A program made the position numbers and the translations under genes. A DNA stretch of 31,229 nt from an uncultured Clostridium sp. (GTDB taxonomy: Bacteria > Bacillota > Clostridia > Lachnospirales > Lachnospiraceae), in assembly GCA_900549235.1 (NCBI GenBank), contig URNT01000035.1, positions 1-31,229 of the forward strand, read 5' to 3'. Under the pieces are notes generated by a model. The model was not told the origin of the DNA. It was given only the letters and a program-made list of their open reading frames with translations, and did no database searches. Each line of letters starts with the position of its first letter. The stretch's first letter is position 1. Positions 15,069 to 23,825 of this stretch are shown here, piece by piece.

Positions 15069-16859
15069 CTATACCATGTATCCGCCCTTCATGGGGGATA
15101 CAGCGTGCTCTGAATAGATCTTTAATACTCCCTTTGTATATTTTGGAGCCTTTGGCTGCCATGCAGCACGGCGCTGGGCAAGGATCTGCTCCATCTCCTC
15201 AGGAGGAAGCTCCTTTCCCTTTACTCCTGTGATCGCAAGGATCCGCTTTGGTATATCGATGCGGATCAGGTCGCCTTCCTCTACCAGGGCGATGGGGCCG
15301 CCGGCTGCGGCTTCCGGGCTTACATGACCGATGACAGGGCCTCTGGAGGCACCGGAGAAGCGTCCGTCTGTAATCAGGGCTACGCTGGAGGCAAGAGCCG
15401 GGTCGGAGCAGATGGCTTCACCGGTGTAGAACATTTCCGGCATGCCGCTTCCTTTGGGGCCCTCATAACGGATGAAAATGGCGTCCCCTGGCTTAACCCT
15501 TCCTTTTAATACAGCGTCAATACATTCTTCTTCACTGTCAAAGGGGCGGGCGTTTAAGGTGGCCTGGAACATTTCCTTCGGGCAGGCGGTGTGCTTGATG
15601 ACACAGCCCTCAGGCGCTAGGTTGCCTCTTAAGATGGCGATGCTTCCGTCTGTCCCCTTTGCGTCGTTAAAGTCGTGGATGATCTCCTCCCGGCGGATCT
15701 CACGTCCAAGAATCCTGCTCTTTTCCTTTAAAAGCTGGCCGCAGTGCTCGTAGAAGCCGTTTTTCTTAAGTTCCTCCAGATTTTCTCCCAGAGTCTTTCC
15801 GGTAACGGTCATTACGTCCAGATGGAGCATATCCTTGATTTCCTCCATCACCCTGGGAACGCCCCCTGCGTAGTAGAAATACTGCGCGGGCCAGTCGCCG
15901 GAGGGACGGATGTTCAGAAGATAGTGGGCGCCCCGGTGCATACGGTCAAAGGTGTCGGCGTCGATCTCAAAGCCAAACTCATGGGCGATAGCCGGGATGT
16001 GCATGGTGGCATTGGTGGATCCGGAGATGGCTGCGTGGACCATGATGGCATTTTCAAAGCTCTTCATGGTTACAATGTCCTTTGCCTTGATTCCCTGGCG
16101 TACCAGCTCCATCAGCTGCTTTCCCGCGTCATAGGCGGCGGTACGGAGCTCCGGCGCAGTGGCTGGCATCAGGGCGGTGCCCGGAAGCATAAGCCCCAGG
16201 GCCTCGGCCATTACCTGCATGGTGGAGGCGGTGCCCATAAAGGAGCAGGCGCCGCAGCTTGGACAGGCATTCTGCTTGTAATAATCCAGCTGCTTTGCGG
16301 GGATCTCCCCCCTCTTTTCCTGGGCGTCAAACTTTCCGATCTGCTCTAAGGTCAGAAGTTCATTGATCGCGCAGGCGGGATCATTTTCCACATATTCCGG
16401 GGTAATGGTATGGGCCTCCATGACGCCGCCGGTGACAACCATGGCGCTCATATCTTTTAGTTTTCCGATTCCCATCAGCAGGGCAGGCATGGACTTGTCA
16501 CAGCTGGCAATGAACAGGCCGCCGTCAAAGCCGGTGGAATTGCCGTGGATTTCTACCATGTTGGCGATCATATCCCGGTGGGCCAGGGAGTAGTTGATAC
16601 CGTCATGCCCCTGGGCGATGCCGTCGCAGATGTCGGTGGTGTAGTAGCGGGCGCCCTTTCCGCCGGCCTCGGCGATGGCCTTCATGCCTTCCTCTACAAA
16701 CTGGTTTAAGTGGGCGCTTCCCGGATGGCTGTCTCCGAAGGTGCTTTCCACCAGAATCTGTGGCTTATCAAGATCATTTACAGTCCATCCCATGCCAATC
16801 TTTAAGGGATCATTTTCCGGCGCGAGTTTGCGGATAACCTGGCTGTGCAGTTTTTCCAT
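15069..16859 (-). CDS. ilvD: IlvD/Edd family dehydratase
   Basis: 596 residues, within the family range. Cluster-ligand-type cysteines are visible: C78 in TTDICDG, C120 in ASCDKS and C199/C202/C205 in ACPSCGACSFMGTASTM. Classical dihydroxy-acid dehydratase would make branched-chain 2-keto acids, but the MGTASTM stretch also recalls sugar-acid dehydratases (arabonate or xylonate type), and no other ilv or sugar-acid gene is adjacent. I therefore trust the family and not the substrate. The ribosome-binding site GGAGG lies 8 nt before ATG 16859. A promoter-like TTGCAT/TACCAT pair is at 16958-16930. Confidence 0.82.
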   Translation of the reverse strand: MEKLHSQVIRKLAPENDPLKIGMGWTVNDLDKPQILVESTFGDSHPGSAHLNQFVEEGMKAIAEAGGKGARYYTTDICDGIAQGHDGINYSLAHRDMIANMVEIHGNSTGFDGGLFIASCDKSMPALLMGIGKLKDMSAMVVTGGVMEAHTITPEYVENDPACAINELLTLEQIGKFDAQEKRGEIPAKQLDYYKQNACPSCGACSFMGTASTMQVMAEALGLMLPGTALMPATAPELRTAAYDAGKQLMELVRQGIKAKDIVTMKSFENAIMVHAAISGSTNATMHIPAIAHEFGFEIDADTFDRMHRGAHYLLNIRPSGDWPAQYFYYAGGVPRVMEEIKDMLHLDVMTVTGKTLGENLEELKKNGFYEHCGQLLKEKSRILGREIRREEIIHDFNDAKGTDGSIAILRGNLAPEGCVIKHTACPKEMFQATLNARPFDSEEECIDAVLKGRVKPGDAIFIRYEGPKGSGMPEMFYTGEAICSDPALASSVALITDGRFSGASRGPVIGHVSPEAAAGGPIALVEEGDLIRIDIPKRILAITGVKGKELPPEEMEQILAQRRAAWQPKAPKYTKGVLKIYSEHAVSPMKGGYMV

Positions 16860-16929
16860 ATGTGTTTCCTCCTTGTGATGCGTTGATTTATTTGGATTTT
16901 CGATTTACATCAGATGTCTTATGGAATAT

Positions 16930-16958
16930 ATGGTAGCATCGCAGCGGATCCAATGCAA
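16930..16958 (-). promoter_or_regulatory. Probable promoter of the IlvD/Edd gene
   Basis: On the minus strand TTGCAT (16958-16953), 17-bp spacer, TACCAT (16935-16930). A perfect 11-bp palindrome ACATCAGATGT at 16907-16917 lies just downstream of the expected start and could be an operator. Confidence 0.45.
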
Positions 16959-16995
16959 GTTGTCCTATATTAATTCAGCTTTATAGACAAAAAAA

Positions 16996-17023
16996 TTTGT
17001 TTTTGTTGTGCTGAGTGTATAAT
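16996..17023 (+). promoter_or_regulatory. Probable promoter of the VTC-DUF4956-lipoprotein operon
   Basis: TATAAT at 17018-17023 with a weaker TTTGTT at 16996-17001 (16-bp spacer). It would give a leader of nearly 190 nt before the first start codon; no known riboswitch or credible gene was seen in that leader. Confidence 0.5.
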
Positions 17024-17218
17024 TTGAGGGGGATTTAGGGTGGAAATGGAGTGGTAGAATGAAAATGGGGATGAAAAAACATCAGACTACTTTGAATCGA
17101 GCAGAAGAAAATGCAAATGCTTCACAGAAAGATCACGGATAAGCGGGTATTTTTTCAGCTTATTTTAAGGAAAGGCAGTTACCATGGGAACAAGATTACA
17201 GACAAGGAGGAATTGCAT

Positions 17219-17935
17219 ATGGTACAGACGGTATTTCAAAGGTATGAAAAGAAATATCTTTTGTCAGAGGAACAGTTTGCGGGCCTGATGGATGGCTTTG
17301 ATCAATATATGAAGGAGGACTGGATCGGAACGTACACCATTTCCAATCTCTATCTGGATACGCCGGATTACCGGCTGATCCGTCATTCTATTGAAAAGCC
17401 ATCCTATAAGGAAAAGGTAAGGCTCAGGGCCTATGGTGAGGTGAATGAGACAAGCGCCGTGTTTGCGGAGATCAAGAAAAAGACGGGCGGAATTGTTTAT
17501 AAGAGGCGGGCGGAGATGACTATGGCTGAGGCCGGGCGGTATGCCAGATACAGGCGGTATCCCGACAGGGATAGTCAGATTCTCAGAGAGCTTCGGTATG
17601 TGACGGAATTTTATGGCCTGGGGGCCATGGCCTTTTTAGCTTATGACAGGACGCCCTGGCACGGGAAGGGGGATTCAGATTTTCGAGTTACCTTTGACCG
17701 GAATATCCGGTGCCGGGATCAGGCGCTGGAGCTTTGTCTGGGAGACTGGGGAGAGCCGCTTCTGGAGCCGGGGCAGGTGCTGATGGAGGTGAAGATCCCG
17801 GGAGCCATGCCTCTGTGGATGAGCCGGAGGCTGTCAGAGCTTAGGGTGTACCCGGTGTCATTTTCAAAATATGGAACCTATTACAAGCGGCTGTATCAGG
17901 AAGGGCGGGTGAAAGGAGGTGTTTGCTGTGCCTGA
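17219..17935 (+). CDS. VTC-domain protein, polyphosphate polymerase-like
   Basis: 238 residues matching the VTC domain: an N-terminal FQRYEKKYLL, a basic tunnel series KEKVRLRAYG and IKKKTGGIVYKRR, and acidic strand ends such as LMEVKIPG. In yeast Vtc4 this tunnel fold makes polyphosphate from ATP; the role of the bacterial stand-alone proteins is not established. ATG 17219 is chosen because GGAGG at 17206-17210 is 8 nt upstream, although the frame is open from 17111. The 3' end overlaps the DUF4956 start by 8 bp. This VTC-DUF4956 pairing is common in Firmicutes, often with CotH, which is not here. Confidence 0.8.
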   Translation: MVQTVFQRYEKKYLLSEEQFAGLMDGFDQYMKEDWIGTYTISNLYLDTPDYRLIRHSIEKPSYKEKVRLRAYGEVNETSAVFAEIKKKTGGIVYKRRAEMTMAEAGRYARYRRYPDRDSQILRELRYVTEFYGLGAMAFLAYDRTPWHGKGDSDFRVTFDRNIRCRDQALELCLGDWGEPLLEPGQVLMEVKIPGAMPLWMSRRLSELRVYPVSFSKYGTYYKRLYQEGRVKGGVCCA

Positions 17936-18602
17936 GCATGTTCTTAGCACTGCAGCGGGGGGACAGGTGTCCATAGGGATGTTCGGGATTAGTCTTATAG
18001 CGTCCCTGATTCTGGGTGGCTTCCTTGCCCTTTTGCATACCTATAAAAATACTGCCAGCAGGAATTTTATTCTTACTCTTATTGTACTGCCTGCCATGGT
18101 GCAGTCGGTGATCATGCTGGTAAACGGAAGTCTTGGAACGGGAGTGGCTGTAATGGGCGCCTTCGGGCTGGTCCGCTTCCGATCTGTGCCGGGTAATTCC
18201 AGGGAAATATCCAGCATTATTCTGGCAATGGGTATGGGCCTTGCGGCCGGGATGGGGTATCTTGGGATCGCGGTTTTAATCCTGGCGGTGATCGGCGGAG
18301 TGATGGCGGTGTATCTGACTCTCCCCTTTGGTGAGGGGGACCGGAGGCGGAGACTTAAGGTGGTGATACCGGAGGATTTGGATTACAGCAGTATATTTGA
18401 TGATATTTTCAGGGTCTATACCAAAAGCGCGCGGCTGGAGCAGGTGAAAACTGTCAATATGGGCAGTCTGTACCAGCTCTGTTATCAGATCGAGCTTTAC
18501 CGTGAGGATCAGGAGAAGGAGCTTCTGGATGAGATCCGCTGCCGCAATGGCAACCTGGAAATTGTCTGCGGCAGGGAAGCAGAGCAGGGGCAGACCCTAT
18601 AA
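17928..18602 (+). CDS. DUF4956 membrane protein
   Basis: 224 residues from GTG 17928, which has AAAGGAGG ending at 17919, 8 nt upstream; the GTG at 17919 overlaps the Shine-Dalgarno sequence and is unlikely. About four membrane segments fill residues 15-140, including the conserved GAFGLVRFRSVPGNSREIS loop of DUF4956, followed by a cytoplasmic domain of about 85 residues. The function is unknown. Position directly after a VTC gene with overlapping ends suggests a membrane partner of the VTC protein. Confidence 0.8.
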   Translation: MPEHVLSTAAGGQVSIGMFGISLIASLILGGFLALLHTYKNTASRNFILTLIVLPAMVQSVIMLVNGSLGTGVAVMGAFGLVRFRSVPGNSREISSIILAMGMGLAAGMGYLGIAVLILAVIGGVMAVYLTLPFGEGDRRRRLKVVIPEDLDYSSIFDDIFRVYTKSARLEQVKTVNMGSLYQLCYQIELYREDQEKELLDEIRCRNGNLEIVCGREAEQGQTL

Positions 18603-18623
18603 AAAGAAGGAGGAATAATAATA

Positions 18624-20294
18624 ATGAAACGACGGATATTACTGGCAGGAGCGGCGGCAGGCTGTCTGAGCCTGGGCTGCCTTACGGGCTGCGCGGGAGG
18701 ACAGGACCAGACGATGACGGCTTTGGAAAGCGTAGAGACGGCAGAGGCAGGGCAGGAGGTCCTGGTTACAGCCTCAGAGGAAAATGTGGAAATAAATGGA
18801 AACGGAGCGGCCTGGTCAGAAGGGAAGCTGCGGATCACGGAAGGGGGAACCTACCGGATCACTGGTTCTCTGACAGGGCAGATCATAGTGGATGCAGGAG
18901 AGGAGGACGAGGTGTGTCTGATCCTGGACGGATGCACCATTTCTGAGAAGGCCTCCTCGGGGATCTACGCAAAGCAGTGCGGACGTCTGACGATTGAGCT
19001 GGAGGAGGGGACGGAAAATACGGTTTCTGACGGTGAAGGCTATGTGTATGAAACAGAAGGAGAGGATGAGCCGGATGCGGCCATTTTTTCAAAATCGGAT
19101 CTGGTGCTTACGGGAGCCGGGAGCCTTACGGTTTTGGGGAACTATAAAAATGGAATCCGAGGGAAGGATGTGGTTCGGGTGGAAAGCGGCAGCTATGCCG
19201 TTACTGCGGTGGATGACGGGATCAAGGGTACAGACCGGGTGGAGATCGCCGGCGGAACTCTCAGCCTGACGGTCGGAGGAGACGGGATTCAGTCGAATAA
19301 GGGAGATGTGGAGATTCTGGCAGGCAGTCTGGTCCTCTCCTGTGGGGATGACGGAATCTGTGGAGAAGGAAATGTGACTGTTTCCGGCGGTACTGTGGAT
19401 ATACAAAAGAGCAATGAGGGGATCGAGGGGCTGAGTATCGATATTACCGGAGGGGAGATTTCGCTGATTTCGGAAGATGATGGGATGAATGCGGCCGGAA
19501 GTACGGATACCTCGGAGACTCCCTTTGCGGTTACGGAAGGCGCGTATATACGGATTTCCGGCGGAAATGTGGAGATTTACGCTTCCGGGGATGGTATTGA
19601 TTCAAACGGGGATTTTGTTATGGAAGGAGGAACAGTTTATGTGGAAGGACCGGAGCATGGCGGCGATGGGATCCTGGATTTTAGCGGCACTGGAACCATA
19701 ACAGGGGGAGTATTTACAGGAATTGGAAATGCGGGAATGCTGCAGCTGTTTGATCAGGAGGCTTCCCAGCCGGTGCTGTTGAAATATTATGACGAGGTAC
19801 AGAAGGCGGGAACGGAAACGGCAGTGGTGGCAGAGGATGGAAGCGATATAGTAAGGGTGACACCTTCAAGGGATTTCAGCCTGCTGATCTGCAGCGCGCC
19901 GCAGCTGACGGAAGGCGCGGTGGTACGGGTAGAGACAGGAGAAGAAACGGCTGAGATCGTCATCAGCGGGGCGGTGAGCCAGTCAGGAGATGCGGCGGCA
20001 GGAGATGCGGCGGCAGGAGAAATGAGTCAGCCGGGAGAGCCAGGCAGAGAACAGGAGCCGCCGGAGAGAGCAGAGGGTGAAAGGGCGGAAGGCGGAGCCC
20101 GGGGAGAAAATCCAGAAGAAGGAGAAGCAGAAGGAAGAAAGCCGGAAGGCGGCGGCATAAATGGTGGGGGGCCTCAGGGCGGCAGACCGGAAGGCGGCAG
20201 CAGCCGGGAGAAGCCTGAGGAACCCTCAGGCTCTGCTGGAGATGACTCTAACGCCTCTGAACCGGCTTCGGATTCAGGGGAAGAAGCACCGTAA
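18624..20294 (+). CDS. Carbohydrate-binding-domain (DUF4353-type) lipoprotein with repetitive tail
   Basis: 556 residues. A lipoprotein signal ends at LTGC (C23). Residues about 45-430 are repeated beta-strand turns of the form GGxxxxxxxDGI, a right-handed beta-helix-like pattern found in the carbohydrate-binding domain proteins that accompany VTC/CotH loci. From about 455 the protein becomes low complexity, rich in Gly, Glu, Pro and Arg, and has no cell-wall sorting motif. The ribosome-binding site GGAGG is about 9 nt before the ATG. The last 47 bp overlap the 3' end of the convergent histidine kinase gene. Confidence 0.75.
   Translation: MKRRILLAGAAAGCLSLGCLTGCAGGQDQTMTALESVETAEAGQEVLVTASEENVEINGNGAAWSEGKLRITEGGTYRITGSLTGQIIVDAGEEDEVCLILDGCTISEKASSGIYAKQCGRLTIELEEGTENTVSDGEGYVYETEGEDEPDAAIFSKSDLVLTGAGSLTVLGNYKNGIRGKDVVRVESGSYAVTAVDDGIKGTDRVEIAGGTLSLTVGGDGIQSNKGDVEILAGSLVLSCGDDGICGEGNVTVSGGTVDIQKSNEGIEGLSIDITGGEISLISEDDGMNAAGSTDTSETPFAVTEGAYIRISGGNVEIYASGDGIDSNGDFVMEGGTVYVEGPEHGGDGILDFSGTGTITGGVFTGIGNAGMLQLFDQEASQPVLLKYYDEVQKAGTETAVVAEDGSDIVRVTPSRDFSLLICSAPQLTEGAVVRVETGEETAEIVISGAVSQSGDAAAGDAAAGEMSQPGEPGREQEPPERAEGERAEGGARGENPEEGEAEGRKPEGGGINGGGPQGGRPEGGSSREKPEEPSGSAGDDSNASEPASDSGEEAP
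19986..20020 (+). repeat. 15-bp tandem repeat in the lipoprotein tail
   Basis: The unit GGAGATGCGGCGGCA occurs twice in tandem (19986-20000, 20001-20015) plus a partial third copy, encoding GDAAAGDAAAGE. The unit length keeps frame, so copy changes would alter tail length without breaking the gene. Confidence 0.85.
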
Positions 20295-21504
20295 AGGTGT
20301 TGGCTCCAATCCCGTCAGAAGCAGCCCGGATGGATCCGCCGTGTTCTTTTACGATACCGGCAGCGATAGAAAGTCCCAGGCCAAAGCCGGGAATCTGGCC
20401 TCTGGAGGGGTCGGCCCGGTAGAACCGATGGAAGATATAGGACAGTTCCTCCTCTGTAAGAGGGACGCCCTGGCTGGTAACGGAAAAACGGACAGAGCCA
20501 GACCTGGCTTCGGCGGAAAGCTCTGCCTGGATCAGGCTTCCTTCCTGGCTGTATTTGCAGGCGTTGTCTAACAGGATGTCTGCCAGCTGACGGAGGGAGG
20601 CTTCATTTCCATCTATCATAAGAGAATCCTGGATGTGGGCCCGGAGTTCTTTTCCGGCCTCAAAGGCTACTGGTTCAAAAGCCATCACGCTGCTTTCGAT
20701 CAGGTAGCTTAAGTCTAACAGCTGCCGGTCAGCGGCAGGAAGTCCCGCGTCACTCCTTGCAAGGAGCAGGAGGGCCTGGGCCAGCTCCTTCATACGCAGA
20801 GCCTCCTTCTGGATCCTTGTGATCCGGGCGGTGGAAGGAGCTTTGGAGGGCACATTTTCTTTAAGAAGAAGCTCCGTATTTGCCAGAATGACCGTAAGAG
20901 GGGTTTTGAGCTCATGGGAAGCGTCAGCTACGAACTGCTGCTGCTGTTTCCAGGCCGCTTCTACAGGGGCAGTCAGCCGTTTGGACAGGAAAAGAGAAGC
21001 GAAAAAGAAGGCGGTAAGTCCTGCGGCCCCTGCAGCGGCGGAGTGGATCAGCTGGGTTTTTAGGGCCCGTTCCTCCTCGAAGGTATCTGCCATGGCATAA
21101 CGGATCCTGCCTGGAGACAGTTCCATTTTCTGGAAACGCAGATGCTGGCTTGGGATCATCCCCTCCTGCTTTCCGGTCTGATCTGCCAGATCCGCGAAAA
21201 AGGCGGCGTCCTCATCTTCGATGGAGGAAATGAGATTTTTAAGGACCAAAAGTTCTCCGTCCGCCCGGCGCTCAAGCACAAGGACGGGAGCAGCCTCCCT
21301 GCGGGGTTGAGGAGGGCCGTCGGAGGGCCTGGGCGCTTCAGGTGTCCTGGGTTCATCTCTCAGGGCGGAGCGGAGAAATTCCGCGCTCTGGTTTTGGTAG
21401 CTTAAGGCAGTGCTGTAATAGAGGACAGAAAAGGAGGCGGTCATAACGATGGCTACCATAGCCATGATCAGGGCTACCACCTTCTGTCTTAAGTGCCTAA
21501 GCAT
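20248..21504 (-). CDS. Sensor histidine kinase
   Basis: 418 residues. A membrane segment (about 9-31), an extracytoplasmic region of about 120 residues rich in Pro/Arg at 50-72, and a second segment (about 154-173) are followed by HisKA with H197 in DASHELKTPL and a HATPase domain with DILLDNACKYS and GFGLGLSIA. The usual acidic D-x-G-x-G box is replaced by TSQGVPL, a variant seen in some Firmicute kinases. It overlaps the response-regulator stop by 8 bp, making a pair. Its 3' end overlaps the convergent lipoprotein gene by 47 bp. Confidence 0.85.
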   Translation of the reverse strand: MLRHLRQKVVALIMAMVAIVMTASFSVLYYSTALSYQNQSAEFLRSALRDEPRTPEAPRPSDGPPQPRREAAPVLVLERRADGELLVLKNLISSIEDEDAAFFADLADQTGKQEGMIPSQHLRFQKMELSPGRIRYAMADTFEEERALKTQLIHSAAAGAAGLTAFFFASLFLSKRLTAPVEAAWKQQQQFVADASHELKTPLTVILANTELLLKENVPSKAPSTARITRIQKEALRMKELAQALLLLARSDAGLPAADRQLLDLSYLIESSVMAFEPVAFEAGKELRAHIQDSLMIDGNEASLRQLADILLDNACKYSQEGSLIQAELSAEARSGSVRFSVTSQGVPLTEEELSYIFHRFYRADPSRGQIPGFGLGLSIAAGIVKEHGGSIRAASDGIGANTFTVLLPLNPKPVQRR

Positions 21505-22177
21505 GGTCCTCCTCCAGGCGGTAGCCGATCCCTCTGGCTGCAGTTATCCTTACATGGGATTTTAACAGCCTGAATTTGCGGCGGAGAAAGGAAATATAGG
21601 CTTCCACGTTGTTGTCGCTTACCTCTCCGTCATAGCCCCAGATCTTAAGGATCAGGGTATCCTTGGAAATGTACTGTCCTTTGTTCTGGATCAGAAGGCG
21701 CAGAAGCTCCATTTCACGGGCTCCAAGGCGCACCTCCAGTTCCCCGCAGGACAGCTTCAGGGCACCGGGGGTAAGGGAAAGGTCTCCAAAGGTAAGAGTA
21801 TCCGGCAGCATACCGGCAGGACGGCGGAGTATGGAACGGAGGCAGGCTAAAAGTTCTTCATTTTCAAAGGGTTTGGTCAGGTAATAATCGGCACCCTCAT
21901 CCAGTCCACGGACCCGGTCCTCCAGTCCGGAGCGGGCAGTGAGCATAAGTACAGGAGTGGAGAGATGCTGTCCCCGCAGCTGCCGTAAAACCTCAAAGCC
22001 GTTCAGTCCTGGCAGCATCACATCCAGGATCAGGGCATCATAAATGCCCTTTGAAGCCATCCACAGACCCTCCGGGCCGTCGGAGGCAATATCGGCAGAG
22101 GAGCCGGGGATGGCAGACAGTACATCTGCCAGTGTATCAGCCAGCGCGGCTTCATCCTCAATGATCAGAAAACGCAT
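21497..22177 (-). CDS. OmpR-family response regulator
   Basis: 226 residues. Receiver domain with E7/D8 pocket, phospho-acceptor D52 in LILDVMLPG and the conserved KPF lysine near 102, followed by a winged-helix output domain ending in RGIGYRLEE. It overlaps gntR by 20 bp and the kinase by 8 bp, so mscS-gntR-regulator-kinase is probably one transcript. The ribosome-binding site GGAGGG is 5 nt before the ATG. The target is unknown. Confidence 0.87.
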   Translation of the reverse strand: MRFLIIEDEAALADTLADVLSAIPGSSADIASDGPEGLWMASKGIYDALILDVMLPGLNGFEVLRQLRGQHLSTPVLMLTARSGLEDRVRGLDEGADYYLTKPFENEELLACLRSILRRPAGMLPDTLTFGDLSLTPGALKLSCGELEVRLGAREMELLRLLIQNKGQYISKDTLILKIWGYDGEVSDNNVEAYISFLRRKFRLLKSHVRITAARGIGYRLEEDHA

Positions 22178-22883
22178 AGGTGCCCTCCTGTTCCTTCATC
22201 AGCTTCTTAATCAGATCCCTGTTAAAAGCCATATGCATCATCATCGCAGATCTGGCTCCGGTGGGATCGTGGTCCGCGATGGCCTCTGTCACCGCCCGAT
22301 GGGTCATAATGGTTTCGTTTTTCAATTTCGTATGGGTTACATTGACGAACATCATGACGGCGGTATCGATCATGGGAACCAGCTGCTCCACTACCTTATT
22401 TTTAGAACATTCTGCTACGCAGGTATGGAAGGCAATGTCCTCTTTGATATAGCTGCTGCCGGTCAGAATCCGTTCTTCCGTCAGGTCACAGAGGCCGCGG
22501 AGGCGCAGGATGTCCTCTGCGGTGGCGTTCAGGGCGGCCATTTCGGCTATGCCGGGTTCCAGCATCATACGGAGGTCGGCAAGATCCAGAGCCAGGGACA
22601 TCTTATCCTCGAAACGGCGCAGGCCCAAAGGGTCCATGTCCGAGGGGGTGGTGCTTATGATATAGGTGCCGGAGCCCCGGCGCACCTCCAGGATGCCCTG
22701 GGAGATCAAAAGCTTTACCGCTTCCCGGATGGTGCTGCGGCCTACGTTAAACTGTCTTGCCAGGTCAAACTCGTTGGGCAGCTTCATCCCCACCGTCAGG
22801 GAATGGTCCAGAATGTACTGGTAGATCAGTTCCTGAACCTGCTCTGCCAGGAGCTTGCTTTTTAAATGGGACAGATCGCTCAT
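22158..22883 (-). CDS. FadR-subfamily GntR transcriptional regulator
   Basis: 241 residues. The N-terminal winged helix (about 12-78) contains LPNEFDLARQFNVGRSTIREAV and the wing RRGSGTYI. An all-helical FCD ligand-binding domain follows, with metal-ligand-type residues in DIAFHTCVAE and the later HRAVTEAI. FCD regulators typically sense small organic acids, but no catabolic gene adjoins it, so its targets are unclear. It lies 11 bp after mscS and overlaps the response regulator. The IlvD/Edd gene about 5 kb away is a speculative target. Confidence 0.85.
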   Translation of the reverse strand: MSDLSHLKSKLLAEQVQELIYQYILDHSLTVGMKLPNEFDLARQFNVGRSTIREAVKLLISQGILEVRRGSGTYIISTTPSDMDPLGLRRFEDKMSLALDLADLRMMLEPGIAEMAALNATAEDILRLRGLCDLTEERILTGSSYIKEDIAFHTCVAECSKNKVVEQLVPMIDTAVMMFVNVTHTKLKNETIMTHRAVTEAIADHDPTGARSAMMMHMAFNRDLIKKLMKEQEGTYAFSDH

Positions 22884-22894
22884 AGCCTTACCTC

Positions 22895-23812
22895 TTATTG
22901 GTTCTGTTTTATGGTTACGTCCAGCTGGTTGAAGGGGATCTCGATGCCGGCCTGGTCAAATTCCTCCTTGATCTGCTCCGTCAGATCCCAGCGGGCTGTC
23001 CAGTAGTCGGAGGTGGCGGTCCAGCCTCTGGCTCCCAGGATCACGGCGCTGTCAGCCAGCTCGTCCACGAAGACGGTGATCTCGTCCGCCTTAAGGATCA
23101 GGGGATGGCTGAGGTACAGCCGCTCCAGAATGGCCTTAGCGGCTTTCATATCGGAGGTGTAGCTGATCCCTACCTTTATATCTACCCGGCGCTTCTCCTG
23201 CACGGTGACATTGGTGATCACTGCATTGGAAAGGTCGCCGTTGGGAACGGTAATTTTTTTGTTGTCTGCCGTTACCAGAGTGGTGTATACAAGGCCGATG
23301 TTCTGAACGGTTCCTTCCACGCCGTTGCAGATGATATAGTCGTGGACGCCGAAGGGGCGCATCACAAGGATCAGGATGCCTCCGGCAAAATTTTCCAGGC
23401 TTCCCTGAAGGGCCAGGCCGATGGCAAGGGTTGCGGAACCCAGGATGGCCAGAATGGAAGTAGAGGGGATTCCGATCTTTTCAAGGGCCATAAAAATAAA
23501 GATGGCATAGGTAATGGCATTTGCCAGAGAGATCAGGAATTTGCTGAGACTTAAATCCATCTCCATCCGGGTGAAGGTTTTTTTGAGAAATTTGCGTATG
23601 CTTTTTGCGATCCGCATACCAATGCAGATAATAAGAAACGCAATGGCGAGACGGTAGGCAAAGCCCATCAGCGCCGGGACCTGGTTTTTGATGGTTTCCA
23701 GCATGATGTTGGGGTTTAACTGCCTTAAATCCTCCTTTACCTGTTCGGCAACGGGCTGTATCTCCTCTAGGGTAGGAACAGCGTTGCTGTTTGTAAGCAG
23801 TGAAAAAAACAT
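22895..23812 (-). CDS. mscS: Small-conductance mechanosensitive channel, MscS family
   Basis: 305 residues from ATG 23812, which has AAGGAGG (23824-23818) 5 nt upstream; the TTG at 23833 lies before the ribosome-binding site. A periplasmic-side N-terminus and three membrane segments precede the pore-lining glycine/alanine motif GSATLAIGLALQGSLENFAGG and the MscS beta domain with VPNGDLSNAVITN. It opens under membrane tension to release solutes in hypo-osmotic shock. It lies immediately outside the integrated element, whose recombinase stop falls 13 bp before it. No separate promoter is visible, so it may now depend on read-through from the element. Confidence 0.9.
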   Translation of the reverse strand: MFFSLLTNSNAVPTLEEIQPVAEQVKEDLRQLNPNIMLETIKNQVPALMGFAYRLAIAFLIICIGMRIAKSIRKFLKKTFTRMEMDLSLSKFLISLANAITYAIFIFMALEKIGIPSTSILAILGSATLAIGLALQGSLENFAGGILILVMRPFGVHDYIICNGVEGTVQNIGLVYTTLVTADNKKITVPNGDLSNAVITNVTVQEKRRVDIKVGISYTSDMKAAKAILERLYLSHPLILKADEITVFVDELADSAVILGARGWTATSDYWTARWDLTEQIKEEFDQAGIEIPFNQLDVTIKQNQ

Positions 23813-23825
23813 AGATACCTCCTTG

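Noticed and set aside
17111..17218. Upstream extension of the VTC gene by 36 codons
   Set aside because: No ribosome-binding site there; the ATG at 17219 has GGAGG at ideal spacing and the family N-terminus begins there.
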